NCBI RefSeq assembly: GCF_009183815.1 | Contig: NZ_WEHX01000004.1 | Location: 18,530-82,529 of the forward strand | Direction: 5' to 3' | DNA: 64,000 nucleotides | From: Sutterella seckii | Lineage (GTDB): Bacteria; Pseudomonadota; Gammaproteobacteria; Burkholderiales; Burkholderiaceae_F | Shown: piece by piece, positions 8,825 to 17,932 of the stretch | Position numbering within the stretch: the first letter of the stretch is position 1 | Layout: each line of letters opens with the position of its first letter | Translations under genes and position numbers: made by a program | The notes under the pieces: generated by a model | Database searches by the model: none | What the model saw: only the letters and a program-made list of their open reading frames with translations | What the model was told of the DNA's origin: nothing

Positions 8825-9013
8825 AGCACAGTCAGAAGAATCTAAGTGCGCAATATCGGATTTGTCCTGAAGGAGATGAATGCGCAATGGCGCATAGAAT
8901 CTATGATTGGAGACTGCTCCGGACCGGCAAATATGCCTGTTTACAGCCAATGCCCGTCGGGATGAAGGCTTTTATGCTCTGTATGTCTCTCTCAGGCTGA
9001 AGGAATACGTTTT

Positions 9014-9694
9014 ATGAACGCGTCAGAATCAAAAACCGCCGCCGACAAGCACACCGTGCTGGTGGTTGACGACCACCCGCTTTTTCGCCGGGGTGTAAGG
9101 GAGCTTCTTTCGCTTGACGACACGATTTCGGTCGTGGGCGAGGCCGGAACCCGCGATGAGGCGGTTCTGCTGGCGAGGCAGCTAGAGCCCGAACTCATCG
9201 TGCTCGACCTCAATATGCGCGGCTCGTCAGGGGTGGAAATTCTGACGACGCTCAAGTCGGAAGATCCGTCGATGCGGATTGTGATTCTGACCGTGAGCGA
9301 TTCCGGAGACGACCTCCTAGCCTGCATTCGTGCCGGTGCGGACGGCTATTTCCTGAAGGACATGGAGCCCGAGCGCTTTCTTGAGAACGTGCATGAAGCT
9401 CTCGAAGGCCGCCTCATCGTGGATACGGCGATGGTGAGGTATCTCACGGACATGATTCGCGAGAAGGCTCAGCCTGAGCCGCCCAATCCCCTCACGGAGC
9501 GCGAGGAGGAAGTGCTCGGCTACATCGCGCAGGGGCTGACGAACAAGATGATTGCACGAAAGCTTCAGATCTCTGACGGCACCGTCAAGGGGCATGTGAA
9601 GCATCTCCTCAAGAAGCTCGGCTTCAACAGCCGGGTCGAAGCTGCCGTCTGGGCTGCTCAGCGCGAAGAGCAGAAAGCAAAGCGGCAGATGTGA
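9014..9694 (+). CDS. narL: NarL-family response regulator
   Basis: A 226-residue two-domain regulator. The receiver has DDHPLFRRG, the phospho-acceptor Asp65 in VLDLNM, and a T/K pair (ILTVSD, YFLKDM). The C-terminal LuxR/NarL helix-turn-helix contains LTEREEEVLGYIAQGLTNKMIA and a TVKGHVKHLLKKL recognition region. It is most likely phosphorylated by the adjacent NarX and binds promoters of nitrate-respiration genes. The 189-base gap before it has a small ATGCGC/GCGCAT hairpin (8880-8895) but no clear gene, so narL may have its own promoter. Confidence 0.9.
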   Translation: MNASESKTAADKHTVLVVDDHPLFRRGVRELLSLDDTISVVGEAGTRDEAVLLARQLEPELIVLDLNMRGSSGVEILTTLKSEDPSMRIVILTVSDSGDDLLACIRAGADGYFLKDMEPERFLENVHEALEGRLIVDTAMVRYLTDMIREKAQPEPPNPLTEREEEVLGYIAQGLTNKMIARKLQISDGTVKGHVKHLLKKLGFNSRVEAAVWAAQREEQKAKRQM

Positions 9695-9706
9695 CATCTG
9701 CCGCTT
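9680..9706. terminator. hairpin between convergent narL and napB
   Basis: A perfect 13-bp stem (arms 9680-9692 and 9694-9706, one-base centre) overlaps the narL stop codon. No T-run follows on either strand, so if it terminates transcription it does so weakly or by Rho. Confidence 0.45.
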
Positions 9707-9725
9707 GTGTGAGCTCAGGGAGACG

Positions 9726-10061
9726 TTAGTCTTCCGTGGCGTCGTTTGCGTTCACAGGGGCGAGAGGCTTCGCCTGAGAGCTTTCCGCATGGCAGAGCAT
9801 GCATTCGAAGCGCTCGCCGGCGAGCTTTCCCGGAGCGGCATAGTGCGAACGGGGGATTTCGCCCTTCTGGCGCGCACGGTCAGCAGGCTGTTCGCGGTGG
9901 CACATGAGGCAGTTGTTCTTGTCGATGGTAATGGGGAGATAGTTCGCCACCGGATGCGGGACCGGGCTCGGAGCGCCGACAATGGGATTGTCGGCGGCAA
10001 GCGCCGGGCCGGCGAGGAGAGCAGCAGAGGCAAATGCGGCAAAAATCGTATGGCGGGTCAT
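9726..10061 (-). CDS. napB: NapB-like diheme cytochrome c, short form
   Basis: A 111-residue periplasmic diheme cytochrome c, the small electron-transfer subunit of periplasmic nitrate reductase. Residues 1-23 are a Sec signal peptide. Two CxxCH heme motifs are at C51-H55 (CLMCH) and C87-H91 (CMLCH). It is shorter than typical NapB (about 145-150 residues), mostly through a short N-terminal part. It is the last gene of the nap operon, after napH. Electrons pass through NapB to NapA. Confidence 0.85.
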   Translation of the reverse strand: MTRHTIFAAFASAALLAGPALAADNPIVGAPSPVPHPVANYLPITIDKNNCLMCHREQPADRARQKGEIPRSHYAAPGKLAGERFECMLCHAESSQAKPLAPVNANDATED

Positions 10062-10089
10062 AAGGTTCTCCAGAAATTTCTAATTCAAT

Positions 10090-10944
10090 TTATGAATGTT
10101 TTTTGCTGACAGGCAGGCCGGGGATGCGGAAATGAAGCGCGTCTTCAGGGCAGACCTCAATGCAGCGGCCGCAGTTGAGGCATTCCCCTGAGGGAATGCG
10201 GCCGGTCTGAGCCATATCTTTGAAGCGGATGATCTGCTTTTCCGGGCAGACCCTGAGGCAGTCAGCGCAGCGCGTGCAGTTTGCGTCGGTGAAGGCAATG
10301 GTCACGAGCGGTCTGGGCGACGCTCTGCCTGCAAGGGACCAGAAGGCGCCGAGCGGGCAAAGGTGTCCGCACCAGCCGTTGTGCATGAGCCCGAGCTCAA
10401 GGGCAAAAACCGCAAGAGCAGCAGAAAGCGCCGAAAGGCCGGTTCCGTAAACAACATCGCGCCAGATGATGGCCTGAGGGCTTACGGACTCAAATGCTGC
10501 TGTTCCGGTTGCGAAGCTCGCCGCGAGGGTGCCTGCAAGCACGGCATAGCGCGCGCTTCTCGACAGACGGATGTAGTCGGCCGAAAGGTCGAGCTTTGTC
10601 CGGAGCCATTCAGCGGCCTCAACCACAAGGTTCATCGGACAGACCCATCCGCAGAAGGTTCTCGAGCCGAGAAGGCTGTAGAAGAGCGTGATGAGCGCTG
10701 TCCCGATGAGCGTCGTAGCTGTCGGAATAATTCCGGCGAGAAGCCGCTCGAGGAATGCGAGCGGGTCGCCGAGCGGAATCATTCCGAGAATCTTCGATTG
10801 CGAGAGGTCTCCGAGGAGCAGAGGCTTGCCGGCAATTTCCCAGCCCCAACGGGCAGAACCCGCAAAGAGCATGAGCACCAGAAGCTCGGTAATGCGTCTT
10901 GCGATCGTGAAGCGGTGCCTGCGCAGGAAGGTTTGCTGCGTCAT
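10090..10944 (-). CDS. napH: NapH, membrane ferredoxin-type quinol dehydrogenase subunit
   Basis: A 284-residue polytopic membrane protein with the NapH/NosR-like CGWVCP motif and a second CGHLCP. Two 4Fe-4S sets lie in the C-terminal cytoplasmic-side tail (CTRCADCLRVCP, CLNCGRCIEVCP). NapH is known to work with NapG in oxidising quinol for nitrate reductase. Its ATG overlaps the napG stop by 4 bases (ATGA), so the two are coupled. Confidence 0.93.
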   Translation of the reverse strand: MTQQTFLRRHRFTIARRITELLVLMLFAGSARWGWEIAGKPLLLGDLSQSKILGMIPLGDPLAFLERLLAGIIPTATTLIGTALITLFYSLLGSRTFCGWVCPMNLVVEAAEWLRTKLDLSADYIRLSRSARYAVLAGTLAASFATGTAAFESVSPQAIIWRDVVYGTGLSALSAALAVFALELGLMHNGWCGHLCPLGAFWSLAGRASPRPLVTIAFTDANCTRCADCLRVCPEKQIIRFKDMAQTGRIPSGECLNCGRCIEVCPEDALHFRIPGLPVSKKHS

Positions 10945-11738
10945 AGCGGGTCCTCGCTGTTGAGGTAGTCCATGCCCGGAGCAGTTGCCGGCGCCTTTTC
11001 CGCATCGCCTTCAGAAGGCGCGGTGCTGGGCGTCGCAGGCGGCCCTTCGCGGCGCATGTTCTTCGGATCCTCTTCAGACAACCAGCCGAGACGGTAGTGG
11101 CTGCCGATCGTGCCGAGCACGGTCGTGGGATCTGCTACGCGGATAGCCGCTTCATCGGTCGGACATGCCTTTTCGCAAAGGCCGCACCCTGTGCAGGCAT
11201 CCGGGTGGATGACGGGCACAAAGACGGCGTGACGCGAAAGACCGCGGGGACGCACTTCAATCGTGAGCGCACGGCCGTTTCCCGGACATTCGCGGAAGCA
11301 GACCTCGCAGCGCAGCCCCTGCCAGGAGAGGCATGAGTTGGGGTCCACCACCGCGACGCCCATGCGGGCGTCGCGGATGTCCGTGAGGTCAGGGTCGAGC
11401 GCCCCGGTCGGACACGCTTTGACGCAGGGGAGATCCCTGCACATGTAGCAGGGGATCTCCCTCGGCGTGAAGTAAGGCGTTCCGACGGGGGCAGGAGACC
11501 GCATGCCAGCGAGCTTGAGGGTGTCGTAGGGACACGCGCTCACGCACTGGCCGCAGCGCGCACAGGCTGCGCTGAAGGCTTCTGCAGGAAGCGCCCCGGG
11601 CGGTCGGGGCTGCCAGCGGGCAGCGCTCTCGCGCACGGGGATCATCCCGAGCAGAAAGGCTCCTGCCGTCATGGCGCATCCCGAGGAAATGACTCCCTCA
11701 AGAAGCGCCCGGCGGCTCAGACTTTCCCGGCTTGTCAC
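10941..11738 (-). CDS. napG: NapG, periplasmic ferredoxin-type protein
   Basis: A 265-residue protein with a twin-arginine-like N-terminus (SRRALLEGV) and four 4Fe-4S Cys sets: CARCGQCVSACP, CYMCRDLPCVKACP, CEVCFRECP and CTGCGLCEKACP. NapG is exported by Tat and receives electrons from NapH. It lies between napA and napH, and no napC was found, so NapGH is the likely quinol route here. A poorly conserved charged tail of about 45 residues follows the last cluster. The spacing to the upstream napA gene is only 4 bases. Confidence 0.93.
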   Translation of the reverse strand: MTSRESLSRRALLEGVISSGCAMTAGAFLLGMIPVRESAARWQPRPPGALPAEAFSAACARCGQCVSACPYDTLKLAGMRSPAPVGTPYFTPREIPCYMCRDLPCVKACPTGALDPDLTDIRDARMGVAVVDPNSCLSWQGLRCEVCFRECPGNGRALTIEVRPRGLSRHAVFVPVIHPDACTGCGLCEKACPTDEAAIRVADPTTVLGTIGSHYRLGWLSEEDPKNMRREGPPATPSTAPSEGDAEKAPATAPGMDYLNSEDPL

Positions 11739-11742
11739 GGCA

Positions 11743-14487
11743 TCAGGCCTTTCTCACGAGGACCGCGGTCTTCTTGAAGTCCGGTTCCTCGGAAATCGGG
11801 TCCGTAGCGTCAATCACGACGGCATTGCACTTCACCTTCTCGTCGAAGAAGGCAAGCCACACGGTGCCGGCAGGCATGATGTTGCGGACCTGGGTTTCCA
11901 CAACCGCCTCGCAGGTGCCGTGACGGCTTTCGACATGCGCAAGATCGCCGCGCTTGAGGCCGCGCCTTTCGGCATCGCCCGGGTTCATGTAGAGGAGCGC
12001 CTGCGGAGCTGCGCGGTGCAGTTCCGGCACGCGGCGCGTCATGGAGCCGGTATGCCAGTGCTCGAGAATGCGGCCCGTGCAGAGCCAGAGGTCGTAGTGA
12101 CCGTCAGGCTGCTCGACCGGTGCGGCATAGGGACGGAAGAAGATCTTCGCCGTGCCCGCATAAGCCGTCTGCTTCGGATCCGTAACGTTGTAGAGGTCGC
12201 CGGAGGCAACGGGCTTCATGAGCTTGCCGTAGAAGAGGTTGTCTTCCTTCGCATAGGGATCGTATTCAGTATTGAAGCGGTAGAGCGTTTCCTTGCCGTT
12301 CACGACCGGCCAGATGAGGCCGCGGCACTTCGGGTCCTGATAGGTGTCGAAGTCTGCCAGGTCATGCCCGTCGCCGAGCGTGAACTGACGGTATTCGTTG
12401 AAGAGCGCCTTTTCGGGGAACCACTTGAGGCCGAGCGCGTCGCCCGTATTGTTGAGTTCGGTCTTGTAGAGCGGATCCGGCCACACGGCTTCGGCGCGCT
12501 TGCCCGTCGGAGCAAAGAGCGCATCAAAGAGCGTGGTTTCGGGCTTCAGACCCATGGCTTCAGCCGCTGCAAGCACGTCGGGGAGCTTGTCGTCCTTCAC
12601 GCCCTTCACGGGGACGCTCTTCCAGGTTTCGCCGATGGTGAAGCGCTTGGCGAGCTCCATCATCATCCAGATGTCGGTGCGCGCTTCGCCCGGGGACTTC
12701 ACGAGCTGATGCCAGCCCTGCGTGCGGCGTTCGGCATTGCCGTAGAGGCCCCACTTTTCAAAGTGCGCGGCGGCCGGGAGAATCAGGTCGGCGCAGCGTG
12801 CGGAGAAGGTCGGATAAATGTCCGAAACGACCACAAAGGCGTCCGGACGACGGCAGGCCTTGATCCAGTGATTGTTGTTCGGAGCCGACTGGATGATGTT
12901 GACGACCTGGGTCCAGAGGAAGTCGATCGATTCGTCCTCGACGCCCCTCAGGATCTTCATGAGGGATGCGCCGACCTTGGGATTGAGCGTGCCGGCAGGA
13001 AGATTCCAGATCTTTTCCGTCTTCGCGCGATGCGCCGGATTGGCGACCAGCATATCGGCAGGAAGTCTGTGGCAGAAGGCGCCCACTTCGCGGGCGGAGC
13101 CGCAGGCAGAGGGCTGGCCGGTGAGCGAGAAGGCGCCGTTTCCGGGGAGCGCATGCTTGCCGAGCAGCAGGTGATAGGCATAGATCTGCTCATTCACCCA
13201 GACGCCGCGCTGGTGCTGATTGACGCCCATGCACCAGTAGCTCATGATGTCGCGCTTTTCGTCGCAGATGTAGTCGGCGAGATCCATGAGCTTCTTCTTG
13301 AAGGTGTCGATCGACTCATCGTTGTCGCCCTTGGCGAGCTCCGCCACGAACTCGAGCGTGTAGGGCTCGACGCCCTTTTTGAAGTCCTCAAAGGAAATCT
13401 TCCAGTGCTTGCCGGCAGTGCCGCCGGAATTCTTCTGCTGGACGACTTCGCCTTCCTTCCTGCCCTGGGCGACGGCTTCCCACTTGTCGAGCTTCACGGA
13501 GAGCTGACGCGCCATCACGTCCTTTTCGGCCGGGAAGGCGAACTTGTCCGTATTGCGAAGGCCGAAGCCGATGTCGGTGACGCCCGCGCAGAAGATGCAG
13601 TGCTTTTCAACGTAGGACTGATTGACCTTGCCGCGGCGGATGATCTCGCGAAGGATGAAGTTGAGAATCGCGAGGTCCGTATTCGGACGGAAGATGATGA
13701 CGAGGTCGGAGAGGTTCGACGAGCTCGAACGATGCGTCGTGAGCTGAATGATGCGCGTGTTCTTGTCGGTAAGGCGGCGGTTGGCCATGCGCGACCAGAG
13801 CACCGGATGAGCTTCAGCCGGGTTGTTGCCCCAGAGAATGATGGTGTTGGTCTTTTCAATGTCGGCGTAGCAGTTGGCCGGTTCGTCAACGCCGAAGGTC
13901 TGGTAGAAGCCGACCACGGCGGACGCCATGCAGAGGCGCGCATTGGGGTCGATGTTGTTCGAGCGGAAGCCGCCCTTCATGAGCTTTGAAGCGGTATAGG
14001 CTTCCGGAATCGTGTACTGGCCCGAGCCGATGATCGAAATGCCTTCGGGGCCTTTCTTTTCATAGGCTGCACGCAGGTGCTTCGCCATTTCGCTGAGAGC
14101 CGTTTCCCACGTTACGGGCTCAAAGCGGCCGGATTTGTCGAACTTGCCGTCCTTCATGCGCATCAGGGGCTGCGTAAGGCGGTCCTTGCCGTACATGATC
14201 TTGGCGTTGAAGTAGCCCTTCACGCAGTTGAGGCCGCGGTTCACCGGGGCTTCAGGATCTCCCTTGGTGGCAACGACGCGGCCGTCGCGCACGCCGACCA
14301 TCAGGCCGCAGCCGGTGCCGCAGAAGCGGCAGACGGATTTGTGCCAGCTGATGCCCTGGTCGAGCGCATTAGCGTCGGCAGCCTCTGCGGCAGTGACGGG
14401 AATGCCGAGCGAAAGCGCGGCGCTTGCGGCGATGCCCGATTTGAGCACCGTACGGCGATGGAATGTGATTGGGCGTTCCTGGGTCAT
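11743..14487 (-). CDS. napA: NapA, periplasmic nitrate reductase catalytic subunit
   Basis: A 914-residue Mo-bis-MGD enzyme that reduces nitrate to nitrite in the periplasm. The Tat signal is HRRTVLKSG. The 4Fe-4S cluster motif is CRFCGTGCGLMVGV with a fourth Cys in NRGLNCVKGY. The Mo-ligand Cys lies in DPNARLCMASA. Downstream segments SNLSDL and GNNPAEAHPVLW match the family. ATG at 14487 is used, with GAGGGAGA upstream; a TTG two codons earlier is less likely. The long open frame on the opposite strand here is a codon-usage shadow. Confidence 0.97.
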   Translation of the reverse strand: MTQERPITFHRRTVLKSGIAASAALSLGIPVTAAEAADANALDQGISWHKSVCRFCGTGCGLMVGVRDGRVVATKGDPEAPVNRGLNCVKGYFNAKIMYGKDRLTQPLMRMKDGKFDKSGRFEPVTWETALSEMAKHLRAAYEKKGPEGISIIGSGQYTIPEAYTASKLMKGGFRSNNIDPNARLCMASAVVGFYQTFGVDEPANCYADIEKTNTIILWGNNPAEAHPVLWSRMANRRLTDKNTRIIQLTTHRSSSSNLSDLVIIFRPNTDLAILNFILREIIRRGKVNQSYVEKHCIFCAGVTDIGFGLRNTDKFAFPAEKDVMARQLSVKLDKWEAVAQGRKEGEVVQQKNSGGTAGKHWKISFEDFKKGVEPYTLEFVAELAKGDNDESIDTFKKKLMDLADYICDEKRDIMSYWCMGVNQHQRGVWVNEQIYAYHLLLGKHALPGNGAFSLTGQPSACGSAREVGAFCHRLPADMLVANPAHRAKTEKIWNLPAGTLNPKVGASLMKILRGVEDESIDFLWTQVVNIIQSAPNNNHWIKACRRPDAFVVVSDIYPTFSARCADLILPAAAHFEKWGLYGNAERRTQGWHQLVKSPGEARTDIWMMMELAKRFTIGETWKSVPVKGVKDDKLPDVLAAAEAMGLKPETTLFDALFAPTGKRAEAVWPDPLYKTELNNTGDALGLKWFPEKALFNEYRQFTLGDGHDLADFDTYQDPKCRGLIWPVVNGKETLYRFNTEYDPYAKEDNLFYGKLMKPVASGDLYNVTDPKQTAYAGTAKIFFRPYAAPVEQPDGHYDLWLCTGRILEHWHTGSMTRRVPELHRAAPQALLYMNPGDAERRGLKRGDLAHVESRHGTCEAVVETQVRNIMPAGTVWLAFFDEKVKCNAVVIDATDPISEEPDFKKTAVLVRKA

Positions 14488-14559
14488 ATGCAATCTCCCT
14501 CAGATTGGCTGGATCCGAAAGGTTTCTGAACGCACGGCATCTTTTGCCGGCGGCGCCTT

Positions 14560-14796
14560 TTAAGAGGCGTCCGGACGATGCTCGATGAGGCTGACGTCAA
14601 AGACGTCTGCGAGTTCAGAGACAGTTCGGAAGAGACGGACTTCGTCATCGGTCGTGGCGGCCTCAATGGTGCAGATGAAGCGGTTTGTAGCCGGATCAGT
14701 CTGGTGAGGTTCCACGCCTTCAATGCGGCTGGCTGCTTCGACGGCAGCCTCTAGCCGGCCCGGACGTGCGATGACGAGAATGGCGGAATAGTTCAT
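14560..14796 (-). CDS. napD: NapD, NapA signal-peptide-binding chaperone
   Basis: A 78-residue ferredoxin-fold chaperone. NapD binds the twin-arginine signal of NapA and prevents premature export before cofactor insertion. The sequence starts MNYSAILVIARPG and contains RFICTIEAATTDDE. It is first in the nap operon (napDAGHB) and 72 bases upstream of napA. The 147-base region ahead of it is the likely nap promoter. Confidence 0.88.
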   Translation of the reverse strand: MNYSAILVIARPGRLEAAVEAASRIEGVEPHQTDPATNRFICTIEAATTDDEVRLFRTVSELADVFDVSLIEHRPDAS

Positions 14797-14831
14797 GGTC
14801 GGGGTCTACGGATAATTCTTTTGTTTACTTT

Positions 14832-14845
14832 GTGAATTAATCCAC
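14832..14845. promoter_or_regulatory. dyad in the napD upstream region
   Basis: GTGAATTAATCCAC is a near-palindrome (one mismatched pair) 36 bases upstream of napD. It may be a regulator site. I could not find a clear FNR (TTGAT-N4-ATCAA) or NarL box, so no regulator is named. Confidence 0.3.
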
Positions 14846-14943
14846 TGATTCATTTTCGACCGGTCTAATCCGTCGGTCTAGCTCCCAAAGCGGAGGGTTG
14901 GATGAAGCCGAACACCTCCCGAATGGGAGATGCCAGATGCTTT

Positions 14944-16161
14944 CTAATGAGTATTTCCGGCTTCGGCGGAGGGCGGAGAAATGAGGGTCAGAATGATGGC
15001 GGCAAGAACAAGAAGCGCTGCAAGAAAATAGGGCGTGCCGGCAGAGGGATCCGTCGGGGCGCTTTGCGAGGTAAAGAAAAGCAGCGGCGTGCCGAGAAGC
15101 GGACTGACGGCGCCCGTGAAGCTGTTTAGGGAACTGGCTGCGCCGAGCCGCACGCCCTGCGTTGTCGGTGATCCTGTGCGGCTGATGACGCTCTGGAGCG
15201 TCGGACCCACGACGCCCATGAGAGAGAAGAGAGCGAGGAGAGGCAGCAGAAATGTGCCGGCAGTGGAAAAGCCGATGCCGATCAGGGCGGCGAAGCCGCA
15301 AAAGAGTCCGGTGAAGACAAGCTGCGTGGGCGTGAGCCTGGCGGAAAGACGAGGCAATATCCAGCCTTGCGTGACGGTAATGGCGGCTCCCAGGACAAAG
15401 ATGGAAATGCCGATCATCTTCGGGGTCCAGCCGTAGCGGAATTCCGTATAGAGCGCCCAGGTGCACTGCATCAGGCTCTGAGAGAGCGTATAGAGCGTGA
15501 TGACGAAAAGAATCGGCAGGACCATGCGCTCTCTGGAAAGCGCAAGAAGCGACGAAAAGGGATTGAAGCGCTTTAATGTAAACGGGTCGCGCGCCGGTGC
15601 CCGGAGGCTTTCCGGAAGTACGAAGAGGCCGTAGAGGAAGTTGAGCGCGCAGATGATGCCGGCAATCAGGAAGGGTCTGCTCGGATCCGTTTCGCCCAGC
15701 ATGCCGCCCACGGCCGGGCCGAGAATGAAGGCGACGCCGAAAATGGCTCCGATGCGGCCGAATGCGGCGGTACGGCTGGACTCATCCGTGACGTCTGCAA
15801 TGTAGGCTTGCGCGACGACGATGTTGGAGCTCATGGCGCCTCCAAGAATGCGCGAGAGAAGGATAAGCCAGAGTGAATCGCAGAAGGCCGGAACGAGCAT
15901 CATGACCGCAAGGCCGAGGATGCCCGTCAGAAGAACCGGGCGGCGCCCGAGACGATCAGATATGGCTCCGATCGCAGGGGCGGAAAAGAACTGCATCAGA
16001 CCGTAGCTCACCATGATGGCGCCGTACCAGGACGCCTGAGCATCGGGTGAGGATGCTAGCGTGCCGATGAGCCGCGGCAGCACCGGGATGATGAGCCCGA
16101 TGCCCAGCGCGTCAAGAAACACGCAGGCAAGGACGAAGCCTGCGGCTGGCGTTCTGACCAT
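14944..16161 (-). CDS. MFS drug-efflux transporter (TetA-like)
   Basis: A 405-residue protein with about 12 hydrophobic segments. The MFS motif A between TM2 and TM3 is GAISDRLGRRPVLLTG, and a motif-C-like GPAVGGMLGE is in TM5. The N-terminal DALGIGLIIPVLPRL matches the TCR/Tet branch of drug:H+ antiporters. The true substrate is unknown; tetracycline is not implied. It ends upstream of napD on the same strand but lacks a clear terminator and is probably a separate unit. Confidence 0.82.
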   Translation of the reverse strand: MVRTPAAGFVLACVFLDALGIGLIIPVLPRLIGTLASSPDAQASWYGAIMVSYGLMQFFSAPAIGAISDRLGRRPVLLTGILGLAVMMLVPAFCDSLWLILLSRILGGAMSSNIVVAQAYIADVTDESSRTAAFGRIGAIFGVAFILGPAVGGMLGETDPSRPFLIAGIICALNFLYGLFVLPESLRAPARDPFTLKRFNPFSSLLALSRERMVLPILFVITLYTLSQSLMQCTWALYTEFRYGWTPKMIGISIFVLGAAITVTQGWILPRLSARLTPTQLVFTGLFCGFAALIGIGFSTAGTFLLPLLALFSLMGVVGPTLQSVISRTGSPTTQGVRLGAASSLNSFTGAVSPLLGTPLLFFTSQSAPTDPSAGTPYFLAALLVLAAIILTLISPPSAEAGNTH

Positions 16162-16592
16162 GGAAGAGGACCGAAAAGCAGATAAGTGAGGAGGAAATAA
16201 TAGCCGGACAGCAATCCCTCTATAAATTCAGATGATTTGCTTAGCAAGAATGATATGAATCAGAATAAATCCCTTCTCTCAACATTTCAGGAGGGTTGAA
16301 GCGAGGAATATCGGGAGGATGACTCAGGCGCTTCCCTCGATCCCCTGCTAGTGTTGGGAATGCAGGCTCTAAAGACGTGCGCGCCTCCATACGGAAAGCG
16401 CTCAGGCCTCTAGCGGACTGCTGAACAATGGAGGCTGCGGATTCAGAGCAAACTCATCCGCATCCCAAGAGAAAAATATCAGAGCGGTTTTTTCTGCAGC
16501 TCCGAAGCATTCGGAGCGGATCCTCAATCAATGCAGCAGATTCCGTCAGACGATCGGGTTTTACTTTTTCCCCGAATCCGGAGCACTAGTTT
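16162..16592. other. 431-base intergenic region between divergent MFS gene and sstT
   Basis: No coding signal is seen. The stretch is locally AT-rich near the MFS start and contains a GCTCCGAA/TTCGGAGC hairpin (16499-16517) 76 bases upstream of sstT. Promoters for both divergent genes must lie here, but I cannot place them confidently. Confidence 0.5.
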
Positions 16593-17822
16593 ATGAAGCG
16601 CGTTTTTCAGTTTGCGATGCCGTTTCTCCAGGCATCGCTTGTCAAGCAGATCGTAGTCGGCCTTGTTCTAGGCATAGCGCTCGGCCTTACCTTCCCTGAA
16701 GTCGCCAAGAGCGTCGGTCTCCTCGGCAGCCTCTTTGTCGCAGCACTGAAGGGCGTGGCGCCGATCCTCGTCTTCGTGCTCGTGATGTCGTCGATTGCCA
16801 ATCAGCAGATTGCAGGCGACCGCCACATCAAGCCGATTGTCGTGCTTTATCTTCTCGGCACTTTTGCTGCCGCGCTCATTGCCGTAGGCGCAAGCTTCCT
16901 CTGGCCGACGTCCATTGCGCTGTCCGTGACGGATCAGGCAGTTTCGGCGCCGAGCGGCATTATGGAAGTGTTCCGCAACCTGCTGCTGCAGGCCGTCGAC
17001 AATCCTGTAAACGCCATCAGCAAGGGCAATTACATCAGCATTCTTGTGTGGGCGATCGCCATGGGCGTGGTGCTCCGCCATGCGCACAGCTCCACGCGTG
17101 AAGTGCTGCTCGACGCTGCCCGTGCCGTGGAATTCATCGTCCGCCTCGTCATCCGTTTTGCCCCCTTCGGCATTTTCGGTCTTGTCGCTTCCACGCTTGC
17201 GACGACCGGGCTCGAAGCCTTCGCCGGTTATCTGAAGGTGCTCGCGGTGCTCGTCGGCACGATGTTCTTCATCGCGCTTGTCGTCAATCCGTTCCTCGTC
17301 TGGCTCTGCATTCGCAGGAACCCGTATCCCTACACGCTGATGACGCTGCGTGAATCGGGCGTTGCCGCTTTCTTCACCCGTTCGTCCGCTGCCAATATTC
17401 CGGTGAATCTTGAGATCTGCCGCCGGCTGGGCCTTCCGGAGGCTACCTATTCGATCTCCATTCCGGTTGGCGCCACCGTCAACATGCAGGGCGCGGCGAT
17501 CACGATTACGGTGCTTACGCTCGCGGGCGTCCATACGCTCGGCATGCCTGTAGACGTCCTTTCGGCCATCTTCCTCTCCTTCGTTGCTGCGATCTGCGCG
17601 GCAGGCGCCTCCGGCGTTCCGGGAGGTTCGCTCATGCTGATTCCGCTTGCCTGCGGTCTTTTCGGCATTGACCAGAACACCGCCATGCAGGTGGTTGCGG
17701 TCGGCTTCATCATCGGCGTGGTGCAGGACTCCTGCGAAACGGCGCTTAACTCTTCAGCCGACGCACTCTTTACGATTGCCGCCTGCAAGCGTGCTGAACG
17801 CCTGGAAGGGAAGGGAGAATAA
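16593..17822 (+). CDS. sstT: SstT serine/threonine:Na+ symporter
   Basis: A 409-residue dicarboxylate/amino acid:cation symporter (DAACS family) closely matching SstT. Recognisable signatures are [29 protein letters not shown] and [15 protein letters not shown] in the re-entrant loop region, and the [18 protein letters not shown]-terminal helix. It imports L-serine and L-threonine with sodium. It is monocistronic: preceded by 431 non-coding bases and followed by a terminator. Confidence 0.95.
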   Translation: MKRVFQFAMPFLQASLVKQIVVGLVLGIALGLTFPEVAKSVGLLGSLFVAALKGVAPILVFVLVMSSIANQQIAGDRHIKPIVVLYLLGTFAAALIAVGASFLWPTSIALSVTDQAVSAPSGIMEVFRNLLLQAVDNPVNAISKGNYISILVWAIAMGVVLRHAHSSTREVLLDAARAVEFIVRLVIRFAPFGIFGLVASTLATTGLEAFAGYLKVLAVLVGTMFFIALVVNPFLVWLCIRRNPYPYTLMTLRESGVAAFFTRSSAANIPVNLEICRRLGLPEATYSISIPVGATVNMQGAAITITVLTLAGVHTLGMPVDVLSAIFLSFVAAICAAGASGVPGGSLMLIPLACGLFGIDQNTAMQVVAVGFIIGVVQDSCETALNSSADALFTIAACKRAERLEGKGE

Positions 17823-17850
17823 TTTCCTCCTGATTCCAGCATGAATCCGA

Positions 17851-17891
17851 GAACGCCCTGCCGCGGAATTCCTGCGGCAGGGCGTTCTTTT
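17851..17891 (+). terminator. Rho-independent terminator of sstT
   Basis: AACGCCCTGCCGC and GCGGCAGGGCGTT form a 13-bp stem followed by CTTTT. Confidence 0.85.
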
Positions 17892-17932
17892 AGAATGCAG
17901 AGCTTCGAATTCACTTTCCTGGTCAAATATTC

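Noticed and set aside
8876..8965. 29-codon ORF between narX and narL
   Set aside because: The AGGAG box directly abuts the ATG, leaving no spacer, and the peptide has no recognisable features.
11671..13989. Long open frame opposite napA
   Set aside because: NapA on the minus strand has full family motifs; the frame opposite is a codon-usage shadow without recognisable domains.
14797..14870. FNR or NarL site before napD
   Set aside because: No TTGAT-N4-ATCAA and only a single degenerate heptamer-like TACGGAT; too weak to call.
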